A stretch of 64,000 nucleotides of DNA from Epiperipatus broadwayi. Lineage: Eukaryota; Onychophora; Udeonychophora; Euonychophora; Peripatidae. Below are positions 35,762-47,785 of this stretch, piece by piece; the stretch's first letter is position 1, and every line of letters starts with the position of its first letter. The notes beneath the pieces are model-generated. The model was not told the origin of the DNA. It was given only the letters and a program-made list of their open reading frames with translations, and made no database searches. The stretch is taken from assembly GCA_028023455.1 (NCBI GenBank), contig JAQFVV010000150.1, forward strand, positions 2,675,550-2,739,549, read 5' to 3'. The translations under genes and the position numbers were made by a program.

Positions 35762-36304
35762 ATGGATCCGAAAGAAAGCCCAATATATTTTAAAAATCCC
35801 CAGTTAGTAGAAAAGGAGAAAGAAGAAGTATCTGAGATGTGAATGATGATGAAAATGATGATGAATATAATGGAAGAAATGTGTCAAGAAATTAAACAAA
35901 GCCAAAAAGAGCTCAAAGAAGAACTCAAAACAGAATTGTAGGAAGAAATTAGTCAGGTTAAAACAGAAATTAAAGAACTCAGAGCAGAAGTAAGAGAAAT
36001 AAGATGTGAGATAACAGTAAAGGTACAGAAGAACCAAGAAGTTATAGAGTTAGATTTAATTAAAGAAAGTCAGGAAGTTGAGGTCACGAAAGAGGTAGAA
36101 ATTGAATTAGAATCAGATAGCATTGTGATAAATAAAGTAGACACAAATGTAGATCAAGAAATAGAAGAAAAACATAAGTTCAAGGTAGTAGATAGTGTAG
36201 AAAAGTTTTTACAAAAATTTAAAAAGGTTAAAGTAAACGTTCGCATTCGCTGTAGACGTAGATTTAAAACAAAGAGGAAGCGTAGAAAAAATATTCACGA
36301 TTAG
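35762..36304 (+). pseudogene. Broken gag-like coiled-coil frame of the LTR element
   Basis: From ATG at 35762 one reading frame runs 180 codons to a stop at 36302. It is interrupted only by two in-frame stops, at codons 27 and 60 (35840 and 35939). The middle is a heptad-rich, Lys/Glu-rich segment (KQSQKELKEELKTEL, then EISQVKTEIKELRAEV) that should form a coiled coil. The C-terminus is strongly basic with an RIRCRRRF-type patch, as expected for a nucleic-acid-binding tail. Position directly after the leader fits a gag-type structural protein. No zinc knuckle is visible. Family placement is inference. Confidence 0.65.
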
Positions 36305-37869
36305 GAAAAATACAGAGATCTGTAAAGTTTAAAAGTTTTCTAATTTACAAGGCAGAAAATAGAATGGAAAGAGAAAGAGATAAAATAGATTTTAATCAAG
36401 AAATAGAAGTGAGAATATGGAGTATGATTTATATTATAAAATTAGTAGAAAGAAAGAAGGAACCGCCTGACATAGTTTAAAAGTTAGTAATCGGGCGGAA
36501 TAGTAAAGGAAATAAACAAAAAAGACCGGAAATGGACTATGAGTCTAATATAATTATTTTGACGTAGGTGAAAAGCCTGAATTAGAATTTCGCTATTTAA
36601 AATGATGGATTGTTTTGTCAAATAATAATAATGGAGGCTTCGCAAAATAAAAGATTTTTTTTTTCTCCACGCACATATTAATTAAGGAAATGTTCGTAAA
36701 TAAACAGTTCAAATAAATAAAAATCAATAAAATCAAGTTAAATAAATGGGTGAAATTAAGGATTTAGAAATAATGTTTGTAGAATTAAATAAATGAATAA
36801 AATAACAGAAATACGTAAAATAAAAACAAGTTAAATAAATAAGTATAATATATCTGTAGAAAATAAATAAAATATTCGTAGTAAAATAAAATAGTTTTTT
36901 GAATATACGCATGTTAAAATAAAAGTTTGTTTTGAATACCGCAAGTTTAGAAAAGGATGTAAATAAATTATTTAAAATAATCAAGATTAAGAAAAATCTC
37001 TAGTAAAATAATAATGAATGAATCATAATAATTCAAAATAGTTTTTTTCTGAGTACACGCACGTTAATATATAAGTTAAAGTAATGGGTTAAAGTAATAT
37101 TGTAATATAAATAAATATGTAAATTGATGTCCATGATAGTTTAAAGATAATATTATAAGATTAGTGTAAAACTAAATATTTAAATAATGTTCGTAATGAA
37201 TTTAAAAATAATATAAATGAAAGTCAATCTAAGTTGTATTAAAAGCATCTAAGGGTTCGAATCTAAAGGGAAGAGGTAATATTGAAATAAGTTAGATAAG
37301 GATTAAGTTTAAAGCTCTCGACTGGATAGGTTCTAGTACCCGCAACAGATTGGCCAGGATCATTCCTCTTTTAAAAAAGTGCACTGGCAACAACCAGAGT
37401 AAGTCGTAAGTCACTTTTCAGGGGAGAATCCCCATATCTCGTACCTCATTTTCCAAAGCGTAAGTCGGAAATGGACAGTTGAAAATTCCTGCCATTGCAG
37501 CTGCTTAGTCAAAGTCCGATCAAGAGAATCGGCAATTGTTTTCCAGGGCGTAAGTCGGAAATGGACAGTTGAAATTTCTGCCATTTGCAGCCACCTTTTC
37601 TTAGTCAAAGTCCGATCAAAAGAATCGGCAGTCAAAGCTTCATTTATAAAAGATCCCTGTGCCACAAATTTAGTTTGTCCTTGTGGTCATTATCCAGGAC
37701 GAACATTGTAAGCAACGTTGCCAGCATATAAAGAAGAAAAGCATAATTGGAGATTGCCCTTAATATGGAAAGAAAAAGATATAAAAAAAAGGAAAACTTA
37801 GAAGGAATAATAAATTAATATTTAATGTTGTCAGAGATAAAATGGTCAAAAATGACGCATTTTACTCTC
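36305..37869 (+). other. Internal region of the LTR element, no polymerase visible
   Basis: I find no protease, reverse transcriptase, RNase H or integrase motif here, so the element appears non-autonomous. Two 90-base tandem units near 37455-37637 share GCGTAAGTCGGAAATGGACA and TTAGTCAAAGTCCGATCAA. A short frame after 36364 starts MERERDKIDFNQEIEVRIW and ends within about 40 codons. Confidence 0.6.
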
Positions 37870-37884
37870 AAAAAGGACGGGCAG
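37870..37884 (+). promoter_or_regulatory. Polypurine tract before the 3' LTR
   Basis: AAAAAGGACGGGCAG immediately precedes the TGTAATG start of the 3' LTR. This is where plus-strand DNA synthesis of LTR elements is normally primed. The C residues make it an imperfect tract. Confidence 0.65.
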
Positions 37885-38490
37885 TGTAATGTACCTATAT
37901 TGATATAGGCACATATAATTTTATCTAAAATTATATTATTAAAATAATCGTTCATAAAAGAAAAACATAAAATTAAATGTTGAAGAGTTTATTGCAGTTT
38001 GTTTTAGAAAAGGATAAGAATCAAATAGTTTTCTAGCATTAGTTTTGAAATAAAAGAGCTGCCGTTAATTAATCAGAAGGGGAGAGGGGTGTTTCATTAG
38101 AGAAATTAAACTAAGGGTTTATAAAAGGAAATAAAGAGTTTTCTTATTAGGATTCGTAAAAATATAATTTAAAAAGTTAAAACATACAAATCTCTTTTCA
38201 TTCAAGTTTAATTAAAGAAAAAATAATGTTAAAACTAATATATGTGCGTATATATGTGCGATTGTCAACAATAGAATAAATGTTATTATAAATAAATGAA
38301 GGTTAAAGAAGATTATCATTAAAAAACACGGTAATGGCTATTAGATATTAATTAATATAAAACAATACATTTTTGCATAGCTATTACTAATTAAGCAATC
38401 TTCCAAAACACGTTTATCAAATGATTATCACTGGAATTTGACAACAGATCTTTGCTGGAGATATTAGAAAGACAACAAGGTGCAGGTATA
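37885..38490 (+). mobile_element. 3' LTR, truncated by the assembly gap
   Basis: It starts TGTAATGTACCTATATTGAT and matches 33601-34200 with only scattered substitutions, so insertion was probably recent or the LTRs have been homogenised. It ends in the TATA motif exactly where the gap begins; the remaining ~1 kb is missing. Confidence 0.85.
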
Positions 38491-38990
38491 NNNNNNNNNN
38501 NNNNNNNNNNNNNNNNNNNNNNNNNNNNNNNNNNNNNNNNNNNNNNNNNNNNNNNNNNNNNNNNNNNNNNNNNNNNNNNNNNNNNNNNNNNNNNNNNNNN
38601 NNNNNNNNNNNNNNNNNNNNNNNNNNNNNNNNNNNNNNNNNNNNNNNNNNNNNNNNNNNNNNNNNNNNNNNNNNNNNNNNNNNNNNNNNNNNNNNNNNNN
38701 NNNNNNNNNNNNNNNNNNNNNNNNNNNNNNNNNNNNNNNNNNNNNNNNNNNNNNNNNNNNNNNNNNNNNNNNNNNNNNNNNNNNNNNNNNNNNNNNNNNN
38801 NNNNNNNNNNNNNNNNNNNNNNNNNNNNNNNNNNNNNNNNNNNNNNNNNNNNNNNNNNNNNNNNNNNNNNNNNNNNNNNNNNNNNNNNNNNNNNNNNNNN
38901 NNNNNNNNNNNNNNNNNNNNNNNNNNNNNNNNNNNNNNNNNNNNNNNNNNNNNNNNNNNNNNNNNNNNNNNNNNNNNNNNNNNNNNNNNN
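38491..38990. other. Assembly gap (500 N)
   Basis: A run of exactly 500 N, probably a placeholder. The 5' LTR predicts about 1 kb of missing LTR plus flank. Open frames reported across it are meaningless. Confidence 0.97.
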
Positions 38991-39010
38991 CTTTTCCATC
39001 ATTTATTCTT

Positions 39011-39165
39011 ACCATTATCATTAGCTCCATTTCATTATTAGTATTATATTTCTCTTTCTCTTCTTTCTTTCTCACACCCCTCTTACCATTATCATTATCT
39101 CCATTTCATTATTAGTATTATATTTCTCTTTCTCTTCTTTCTTTCTCACACCCCTCTCTCATTTC
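39011..39165. repeat. 74-bp pyrimidine-rich tandem repeat
   Basis: ACCATTATCATTA(G/T)CTCC followed by TTTCATTATTAGTATTATAT and TCTTTCTCACACCCCTCT occurs at 39011 and 39085, with a partial third unit from about 39158. Confidence 0.85.
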
Positions 39166-39171
39166 ATTATT

Positions 39172-39885
39172 AGCATTTTTTTTCTTCTTTTTTCTCTCTC
39201 TTTTCTCTTTCTCACACCCCCATCTCATTCTAATAGGTTACAATACGTACATGCAAATTTGTCATGGACTAAATGCAACAATAACAGAAAGTTCATCTTT
39301 GTTTGCGTTCTCTTTCTTTCTTTTCTTTTTTTATAAAATATATTTTAACATATGTCATCGCGATAAATGATTGATTTTTTTTACTTAACCTTCTTTAATG
39401 TAGATTTAAATTTCAAGTTTTTTTTAGCAACCGTTTGTTGGTTTTGTTGTTTGCTTTGGGAAAAAGTAGCTTGTGAATTTACCTTTGAATTTCTGCTATT
39501 TGCTAACTAAAATACAATAAGTTTGTAACTGTTTCAATATTTGTTTGTAACCTTAACTAATATATAATAAATTAGTGAAAATACATGTTAATTACAAAGC
39601 TGTAGCTACATCAAATATAAATTAAACCCCTATCGTTATAATTTATTTATTTAGCATTTCGTCTTCAAAATTTCTAATGTTGAGAACTACCTAAATAATC
39701 TCTAATTTATTCATTTATTTAATCTCTATCTTAATTTACACAGTTATAGTTATCTATCTATCTATAGTTTTATTTGTATTTATAAATTTCCATTCTCCGA
39801 CTTACCTATTCATATCTATATTCATAATGATCTATTTATTTGCTTTAACTTAGTTATTTATCTACCTATATATTTTTTTATCATA
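39172..39885. other. No gene recognised
   Basis: Pyrimidine-rich at first, then AT-rich; a short (ATCT)n run near 39750. Confidence 0.5.
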
Positions 39886-39980
39886 TGTCATAGCATCGGC
39901 CGGGACGCGAACCCACACCTGTCTGCAACCAACTACTTGCTTGCAAGGCAGTTGCGATGACCTCTCGGCAACGACGCTTG
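39886..39980 (-). repeat. tRNA-derived SINE, family A, copy 4
   Basis: On the minus strand: CCGAGAGGTCATCGCAACTG, B-box-like GGGTTCGCGTCCCGG and TGCTATGACATATGA. The A-box is changed relative to copy 3 (TTGCCGAGAGG). It closely matches copy 5 at 54741, so these two form a subfamily. Confidence 0.85.
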
Positions 39981-40149
39981 ACGTATATTTGTCATCTAGA
40001 TTTTTGCAAATTTACCTGAAACTCCATTTCCCTACTAAATAGAAAGACATATAGATGAGAAATTAATTAAAAGATGCATGGTTGAGTATAAATGCAGAAA
40101 AATTGCGTGGGAGTGAATTTGGATAGATTAATAAATATATGTCAATGCA

Positions 40150-40612
<463 letters not shown>

Positions 40613-41640
40613 TGATACTTAATCAAAGAAACTGCAGAAAGTATGAGTAAAAAAACTTTAATAAAAAAGTTGATTGACGACCAGAAGTAAAAACCTAGTT
40701 ATACGTTTTTAAGGAACTGATTAAAAGATAAAGAATGAAAAAACATCTTGTGGCAAATATTAATAATGATGATTTATAAATCTCTTTTGTTTTATAATAA
40801 TTCTACTCCGTTGTGTCTGATTTTATATTTATAATTAAATTTTATCGCTTTTTTTACTCCAAAATCCTATTATGTCTGTAAGAATCCTATAATGTTTAAT
40901 CTTTTATCATATTCAAAGACAAAATTATCACTCTTTCTGGATTTTTAAAATTATAAAATGTTAAATACACATTTTTTAAAAAATATTCTAATGGTTATTA
41001 TTATACAAAGATAATAAAAGCGATACCTTTAAAATTAAAAAATAAAAATATTATTATTAGAAAAAAATGTAGAATGAATTTTAAGACAAGTAATGAACAC
41101 ATGATTATAGTTTATTGTATTTATACAAGAATTGAATAGAATACTAAACGCAAAAGGCGGCTTTTCGTTTGATTTCCTGAACGAAACTCGTGTGATGTAA
41201 ACTACCGCTCATATAGAAATTGCATTACGATTTCAAGTTACTTACATTATATAAATATAAAATATTGAATAGATTTTAAAACTCTAATTTTCCTTTAGGA
41301 TTTTAACAGAAGTTTTAAAATAAATATCACAGTGTGTGCGCAATTACAACCTATATAACCTACTTTTTAAATACGTCTCTTTTATGTGTAATACATTTAA
41401 TTTATAACATTTTATTTATATTGGGCACGAGTTATACAATTATATATAACAGGAGCATTGTACTCATGGTTTAAAATTGGGAGGGATTTTCAGCATATAA
41501 GCACATTGCAGACACCCTAAGATACACTGGGGTTTAAACTAAGGTATTAGGGTAGGAAAGGTGAGAAAAGATAAAATGAAGATCTGCAAAGCGGATCTTA
41601 CTGTTTCAATATATATATAATTTACAGTGCTGAATATTTA
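40613..41640. other. No gene recognised over ~1 kb
   Basis: AT-rich; nothing supported. Confidence 0.5.
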
Positions 41641-41810
41641 GATGTAATGTTTTAGAAATTAACTCATTGTAGCTATTTATTTTGAATATAATTGAATAAT
41701 CACTCAGCTTCAGTAAATAACAATGTATTAATGTTAAAATGATACCATTTTAACTTTTTTCTCCTTCATATATCAGGAAAATTATTTACAATACTTTTTC
41801 TATGAGGCAT
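41641..41810 (+). repeat. Dispersed repeat H, copy 1
   Basis: GATGTAATGTTTTAGAAATT and TTAACTCATTG, a CCTTCATATATCA block, then CATGAATTTATTTAA, recur at 45484-45625 in the same orientation and at 45800-45965 inverted. Confidence 0.7.
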
Positions 41811-41934
41811 GAATTTATTTAATCAATCACAAATTTATTGCTAAATACTTTTACATCTAATTGACACATACAGGGCTACTGCATGTGGCTGTGGAGTTTG
41901 TGTGGAGCACAAAGATGTTTCATCATAGTGGTGC

Positions 41935-42780
41935 CAAAATACCAAGATAATAAAATGTATATATAAATGAAAATGTTTACATTTTTGAATCACTTCATTA
42001 TTAAAAATACATTGTGTTAGTAAATAGTTTTTATTTAAATATGAGAGAAATACTTTTTTTACTTAGACTATTTGAAGCTTGAAATATACTATATATATAT
42101 AAAAGTATGGAGAGATGTATGTTGGGAGTAACAAGAAGAGATCGTAAACGCAATGTATGGGTAAGAGAACAAACAGGTGTTACTGACCTCATTGAAAAAA
42201 TTAAAAAATTGAAGTGGAGTTGGGCTGGTCATATTGTTAGAAGAGATGATAATAGATGGACAATTGAAATTTTAAACTGGATTCCAAGAGATTGTAAAAG
42301 ACCCAGAAAGAGACCACATGTGAGATGGATGGATGAAATAAGAAAGTGTGCAGGGGTGATGTGGAGAAGAGAAGCTAAAGATCGGAGAAGATGGATTAAA
42401 CTTGGAGAGACCTTCATCCTGCAGTGTATTGATAATGATTGATAATGATGATGATGATGATATATATATACTCATCATTGTGCTAAATGGAACAAGCCAA
42501 TGCCATTTTATCATGAAAATTAATAAAATTTATATGTAAATGTTTTGATTTTCAAATAACTTTGTTGTTAGAAACACTTTCTGGTTGTCAATATTTATTT
42601 AAATATAAGATGAATATTTCTTCACTTAGACTTGTTGTGATAATTACTTCAGTCTCCAAATATACCACATATATTTTTCTATAGATGTGTTAAAATGAAT
42701 AGACCATCAGCCTTTTGTCACTATAATTAAATGAAATTTATATGTAAATGAAAATGTTTAGATACTAAATTATATAAAAG
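41935..42780 (+). repeat. Tandem-like repeat interrupted by an RTE fragment
   Basis: AAATTTATATGTAAATG-type blocks followed by TTATTTAAATAT and a CTTAGACT motif appear near 41950-42075 and 42525-42640, and start again near 42725. The RTE 3' end (42085-42465) sits between the first and second units, bounded by TA runs on both sides. Confidence 0.6.
42100..42465 (+). mobile_element. RTE-like LINE 3' end, least decayed copy
   Basis: An uninterrupted 111-codon frame (42107-42442) starts MERCMLGVTRRDRKRN and carries TGVTDLIEKIKKLKWSWAGH, RWTIEILNWIPR and VRWMDEIRKCAG. This is the conserved C-terminal region that follows RT in RTE LINEs. It ends at a TGATGATGATGATGA tail, the 3' microsatellite typical of RTE. 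It is severely 5'-truncated, so no complete protein is encoded; the ATG is simply an internal methionine. Confidence 0.9.
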
Positions 42781-43119
42781 ATATACATCATTATTTCACA
42801 TATAACTCATCCATTTCTTCTTTCTTAATTATTAATAAATTATTTAAAAATAAACATATTTTAAAAATATTGCATGTGTTGTAATAGCATTTATTGGTAT
42901 TTTACAAAAATAATGTGTCTTATTTAGTTTAGAGTGTTGGAAAAGTGTAAGATTCTAAAAAGTAGAATCCTAAGATTGATTCCACTGTGGTCTTAGGTGA
43001 AGTATTTTTATCTTTTTTTAATGCTGTATTATCATTTTACATGTTTTATTAAGAATGTGGATCGGGATTTGGTCTTTAGCTAAAAATTTGTAAATGATTC
43101 ATAATCTGCACTATTGTCA
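42781..43119. other. No feature recognised
   Basis: AT-rich spacer. Confidence 0.5.
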
Positions 43120-44035
43120 AAATCTAAGATAATTTTTAAAAAGATATTATTGCATGCCAAATATTTCATTCTTAACCAATCTATTTATTCACGCAATGGA
43201 CCTGTGATTGAGAAACCTAGAAATGAAATTTGTGTTTTCACTCTCTACTGAGAAATTTTGCTAAATTACTTTAAAATTCATGTATATTTATTTTCTAACA
43301 TTTTAATTTCAAAAATATTCAAAAAATGTCAGGATAATTGAATAAGTAGGAATTTAAAAGTGTCTGAAACCACATATTGATGATGCCTAGTCATTGTATA
43401 TTCAGCAATCACAAACTTTGCAAGATTACTTCAAAAAATATTACAATGGTCTAACAACTTGATTTTTGGAAATGGTTATGCTTATTTTTGTATCACAATT
43501 GTGTAATAATTATTAGAGAACAAAATATATATTATTACATATTTACTTTTTACACAAATGTTTTATTTTTATTTGTAAAATATATATTCTTCTGTGTAAT
43601 GTTACCATAGAGATTAAGGTCATAGGAAAGACAACTGTCTAGAAATGTCCCTACAACAATCTGTTATAATATTTAGCTATTGTAAAAATATAAAAAAAAG
43701 TTAAACTTTTAAAGCATACATTAATAGATTTAGTAGATATTAAAAATAATTTATTCAGATTTTAAAACAAACATCAAATAAAAAATATTTTATTCATTTT
43801 GCAATGTGAATCTATTCCACCTGAAATTTGATGATGAGACAGCAATTTGTTTTGATTAAAATCTAATTTTTAAAATAATTCCAAACATCAATTGTAATTT
43901 TTTAAAATTTATTTAATTTCTAAACAAAAATATATATCAAATGAGATCAAATTTATTATACTCTGATAAATAATCATGGTTTAATATTAAAGTAAAAGTT
44001 GAAAGCTTAAATTTAGTAAGAACAAAGAAATCTGT
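43120..44035 (+). repeat. Dispersed ~0.9-kb repeat E, copy 2
   Basis: Same order of landmarks as the copy at 4990, ending GAACAAAGAAATCTGTCAGA followed by GTACAGGAGG. The copies lie 38 kb apart in the same orientation. Confidence 0.75.
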
Positions 44036-45375
44036 CAGAGTACAGGAGGTTAACAAATTTCATGAGAGTGATATTACTTAAGAATGATATTATTTAATGC
44101 AATTTTCTTGATTGGAATAAAACTTTTACATGATTTCACTACTGACAATGAGTCTAAAAATTTATTTAGTCTTTGATTTTTTTAGTTATTCAAGAACAAA
44201 ATAAAATGTAAAGTATTTTTAATGGCTTCTAAAAATTTATCAAAAAACAATCTAAATATGGAAATTTAAAATTTTTTCTTTTAAATAAATCCTGGCTAAA
44301 TCTCTAATTGTCAGACTATATAAATTAAATAATAATGTAAATACTATATTATTGAAGAAAGACATAATATGTTATGTGTAAGAGGTTCTGAATTAAAAGT
44401 AACAAACAACTATTTTTAAAAAATTGGTGCTAATGGTTGACCTGGTTGGTGGTCATAATGAAATATAAAAATTACATCAATAAACAATATAGTATAAAAA
44501 TGTAAAATATGGGACTATGTACATATATAATAAAGTTAGTTATTAATAAAGTATAGTTATTAATAATGGAATAATATGCAAATAAAATTAAATAATAATG
44601 TTAATATTTTATTATTGAATGAATATAACTTTATCAATAGAAAACATGAATAAGTTTTTGCATGAGAGATTTTGAAAAGGTTTTCAACAAACAAATTATT
44701 TTTAATGAATTATTGACATGTTGGTTAAAATTAATTTAAATATTAGTAAAGAATACTAAGAGTTACAAGGAATAAAAATGGATACTTTTTCCTTCTTACT
44801 CGGTAGGACAAAGTTGCAAAATTGTACAGACTTTGGAGGTGAAGCATTCCAGAGAATCATACTCTGGCAGTAGATATTTTTAATAAACAAGTAGAAGTTT
44901 CATAGGTGTATGTGTTTGGGAATTCTTTTATATGCAGATATTAAAATATATATATATATATTATTTGCATAAATTTCCTATCTCTGCTAGCAATTTTATA
45001 GGTTTGTTCAAAAAATAATATGAAACTTTTGAAAGAATTTCAAACTCAATAAAATTTCACTTATGTTACTAAATAAATATTTTTGTTTTAAGATATTATT
45101 TAATTATTGTTCCAAAAATTATTTTCTTTAAATATTAATTTGTTTTATTTTAGTATATGTTTTAATCTCTTGGTTTACTTTATGGAAATAAATGAATAAA
45201 ACACATAAATTGTGTGCTAAACACATTAAATCACTAAGGCCATATTTTCAGATTTTTTTGTGAGTGAAAGCACTGGAAAAAAGTCTTTTAATTTACAAAT
45301 TTTATTTCATGGAATCGGAGGGGGGCACTAAAATTTATCTTACATAAATGCACCTTTTACCCACACAATGATACT
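44036..45375. other. No gene recognised over ~1.3 kb
   Basis: AT-rich; (TA)n near 44948. Confidence 0.5.
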
Positions 45376-45660
45376 GGATATATATATCTGGCAAGTATAA
45401 AATTACTTTCAGGTTTAATCTTGTCAATAATGTTTAAATTCTAATATTATGTAAAAAATAATAATTTATCTGCTAAATATTTGGATGTAATATTTTTGAG
45501 ATTAACTCATTATAATAATTTATTTTAAATATAAATGAGTAATCTTTCACCCCTTTAACTTTGTTCACCTTCATATATCATGAGAATAATCTGCAATGCT
45601 TTTTCTAGATGTCATGAATTTATTTAAAACTGAAAGTAATTTTATACTTGCCAGATATAT
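45376..45660. repeat. Inverted repeat enclosing dispersed repeat H, copy 2
   Basis: TATATCTGGCAAGTATAAAA at the left is the reverse complement of TTTTATACTTGCCAGATATA at the right. Between them lies the second copy of repeat H (45484-45625). Confidence 0.7.
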
Positions 45661-45679
45661 ATATATATATATATATAAA

Positions 45680-45765
45680 TGTTTGACATCTGATTACCAT
45701 ATATTTACATCTGATTACCATATATATATATATATATATATGGTAATCAGATGTCAAACATTTAG
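45680..45765. repeat. Perfect hairpin around (TA)n
   Basis: ATGTTTGACATCTGATTACC and its complement GGTAATCAGATGTCAAACAT flank TA runs, with one extra CATCTGATTACC unit inside the left arm. Confidence 0.85.
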
Positions 45766-45799
45766 CAATAAATTTCTGATTGATTAAAAAATTATGTGT

Positions 45800-45965
45800 C
45801 ATAGCAAAAGCATTGTAGACAATCCTCCTGATATATGAAGGAGGTTCAAGATTAAAGTGGTATCATTTTAACTTTAATGCACTATCATTTTCTGAAGCTG
45901 GAAGACTAGTTAATTGTATTTAAAACAAACAGTTGCAATGAGTTAATATCAAAAACATTATAGAC
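45800..45965 (-). repeat. Dispersed repeat H, copy 3 (inverted)
   Basis: Contains TGATATATGAAGGAGG and TGCAATGAGTTAAT, the complements of the CCTTCATATATCA and TTAACTCATTG blocks of copies 1 and 2. Confidence 0.65.
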
Positions 45966-45999
45966 ATATGTATATTAATTGTAATAATGCTCAAGGCTA

Positions 46000-46195
46000 A
46001 ATAGGTTTATAAGTAACCATTAGAAACTAGTCAACACTTAGACAATTGCAATATAGATAACAATCAAGAATTTCAAACTCACCTCTATTGCTAAAAGAAA
46101 GTTGCCTTGACAATAGTTGGAAATTCTTGATTATTATCTATATTGGGATTATCTAAGTGTTTACTGATTCCTAATGGTTACTTATAAACCCATTT
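46000..46195. repeat. Fold-back MITE I
   Basis: Arms of about 85 bases: ATAGGTTTATAAGTAACCAT...AATCAAGAATTTC pairs with GAAATTCTTGATT...ATGGTTACTTATAAACC. The loop carries CACCTCTATTGCTAAAA. The right arm plus loop recurs at 47660-47785. Confidence 0.82.
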
Positions 46196-46289
46196 ATTCT
46201 TGAATAAATAATATTTTGAGTGCAATTTGAAAATTATAATTGCAACTTGTACTGTTATAATTGACTATTTATTAGTCTGCAGTCAGAAC

Positions 46290-46292
46290 AGG

Positions 46293-46336
<44 letters not shown>

Positions 46337-46386
46337 TTATATATTTGGGGTAGTTTTGATATTATATATATATATATATATATATA
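46290..46386. repeat. Long (TA)n tracts
   Basis: Two TA runs separated by a GTATATTTATATATTTGGGG segment. The second TA run abuts the left Penelope arm. Confidence 0.9.
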
Positions 46387-46935
46387 ATATCAAAACTACC
46401 CCAAATCTAAAATTAAACCAGACCAGAATAAAAATAATATTAAAACACAACCTAAGGTTTCACTGCTACAAGCAGACTTCTCAAGTGTAAAGAAATAATA
46501 AAAAAAACACAACTTATATATACTATTAAAAACTACCCACAAATCCATTCACTTCCCATCCACCCTTAATATTAAAAGAACTCTTAAATAAGTTAATTGC
46601 TTCAGAATCATAAATTTTCAATAATAAAGACTCTTTAATTCTTCTTTTGATTTCATTTCTCTCAAAGAAGACAACCTTAGCTTCATCAAAATCAATAGTG
46701 TGGCCTGTATCTTTTTCATGGACATACAAAGCAGAACTAAGATATCTATTTTTAACTCTACTTTTATGAACCTTTACTCTTTCATTTAAACTCAAACTAC
46801 TCTGACCTATGTAAACCTTCTTACAAAATAAACAAGGAATAAAATATACCACACCAGGAATAGTCTTTCTATCAAAAACTTCCTTTGTATTATTCAATAA
46901 ATTATTCAATGTAACACCCCTTTTCCAAGCAATAA
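46387..46935 (-). mobile_element. Penelope-like element 3' fragment, minus-strand copy
   Basis: An uninterrupted 127-codon frame (46526-46909) carries a complete-looking GIY-YIG domain: GVVYFIPCLFCKKVYIGQSS, LNERVKVHK, YVHEKDTGH and a C-terminal KIYDSEAINLF block. VYFIPC-x2-C with YIGQ, an Arg and a late Glu is the Penelope endonuclease pattern. The reverse transcriptase is missing by 5' truncation, so the frame lacks its true start. The 3' untranslated part continues to the (TA)n at 46386. Confidence 0.9.
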
Positions 46936-47450
46936 AAAAAAATAATACAAAGGAAGTTTTTGATAGAAAGACTATTCCTGGTGTGGTATATTTTATTCCT
47001 TGTTTATTTTGTAAGAAGGTTTACATAGGTCAGAGTAGTTTGAGTTTAAATGAAAGAGTAAAGGTTCATAAAAGTAGAGTTAAAAATAGATATCTTAGTT
47101 CTGCTTTGTATGTCCATGAAAAAGATACAGGCCACACTATTGATTTTGATGAAGCTAAGGTTGTCTTCTTTGAGAGAAATGAAATCAAAAGAAGAATTAA
47201 AGAGTCTTTATTATTGAAAATTTATGATTCTGAAGCAATTAACTTATTTAAGAGTTCTTTTAATATTAAGGGTGGATGGGAAGTGAATGGATTTGTGGGT
47301 AGTTTTTAATAGTATATATAAGTTGTGTTTTTTTTATTATTTCTTTACACTTGAGAAGTCTGCTTGTAGCAGTGAAACCTTAGGTTGTGTTTTAATATTA
47401 TTTTTATTCTGGTCTGGTTTAATTTTAGATTTGGGGTAGTTTTGATTTTA
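46936..47450 (+). mobile_element. Penelope-like element 3' fragment, plus-strand copy
   Basis: Reverse-complement twin of the preceding fragment. The 108-codon frame (46983-47309) is, over its shared length, the same protein as the minus copy, as far as I can see without a single residue change. The 3' untranslated region is also shared through GGGGTAGTTTTGAT (about 47437-47450). The two fragments point away from each other, with their truncated 5' ends about 50 bases apart. Confidence 0.9.
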
Positions 47451-47507
47451 TATTGACTAGTTTAGCTTTATGCTTGTAATGTTTATATATATATATATAT
47501 TTAACAC

Positions 47508-47558
<51 letters not shown>

Positions 47559-47659
47559 GTTTTAGGAAGTTTATTTAAACTTAAAGAATATATCATTAAT
47601 TTCAATTGCTGTGGTCAAGTTGCAATCTTTAGTGTCTATATAAGTATACGGAGCCATTA
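47451..47659. other. (TA)n tracts and spacer
   Basis: TA runs at 47484-47500 and 47510-47554; a small hairpin AATAGAGGTGGGATTCCACC at about 47657. Confidence 0.6.
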
Positions 47660-47785
47660 ATAGAGGTGGGATTCCACCTCTATTGCTAAAAGGAGGTTGC
47701 CTTGACAACAGTTTGAAATTCTTGATTGTTATCTATATTGGGATTGTCTAAGTGTTGACTGGTTCCTAATGGTTACATATGTATG
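47660..47785 (+). repeat. Half copy of fold-back MITE I
   Basis: CACCTCTATTGCTAAAAGGA and AAATTCTTGATTGTTATCTA match the loop and right arm of the copy at 46000. With it, it brackets the Penelope inverted pair. Confidence 0.75.

Noticed and set aside
35804-36037. Phe-rich frame on the minus strand
   Set aside because: It is the antisense of the Lys/Glu-rich gag-like coiled coil.
36733-36984. Phe/Ile/Tyr-rich frame on the minus strand that looks membrane-like
   Set aside because: It is composed of reverse-complemented AAATAAA-type repeats in the LTR element interior; no start context or family.
38391-39115. Four open frames of about 200 codons on both strands
   Set aside because: Nearly all of their length is the N gap.
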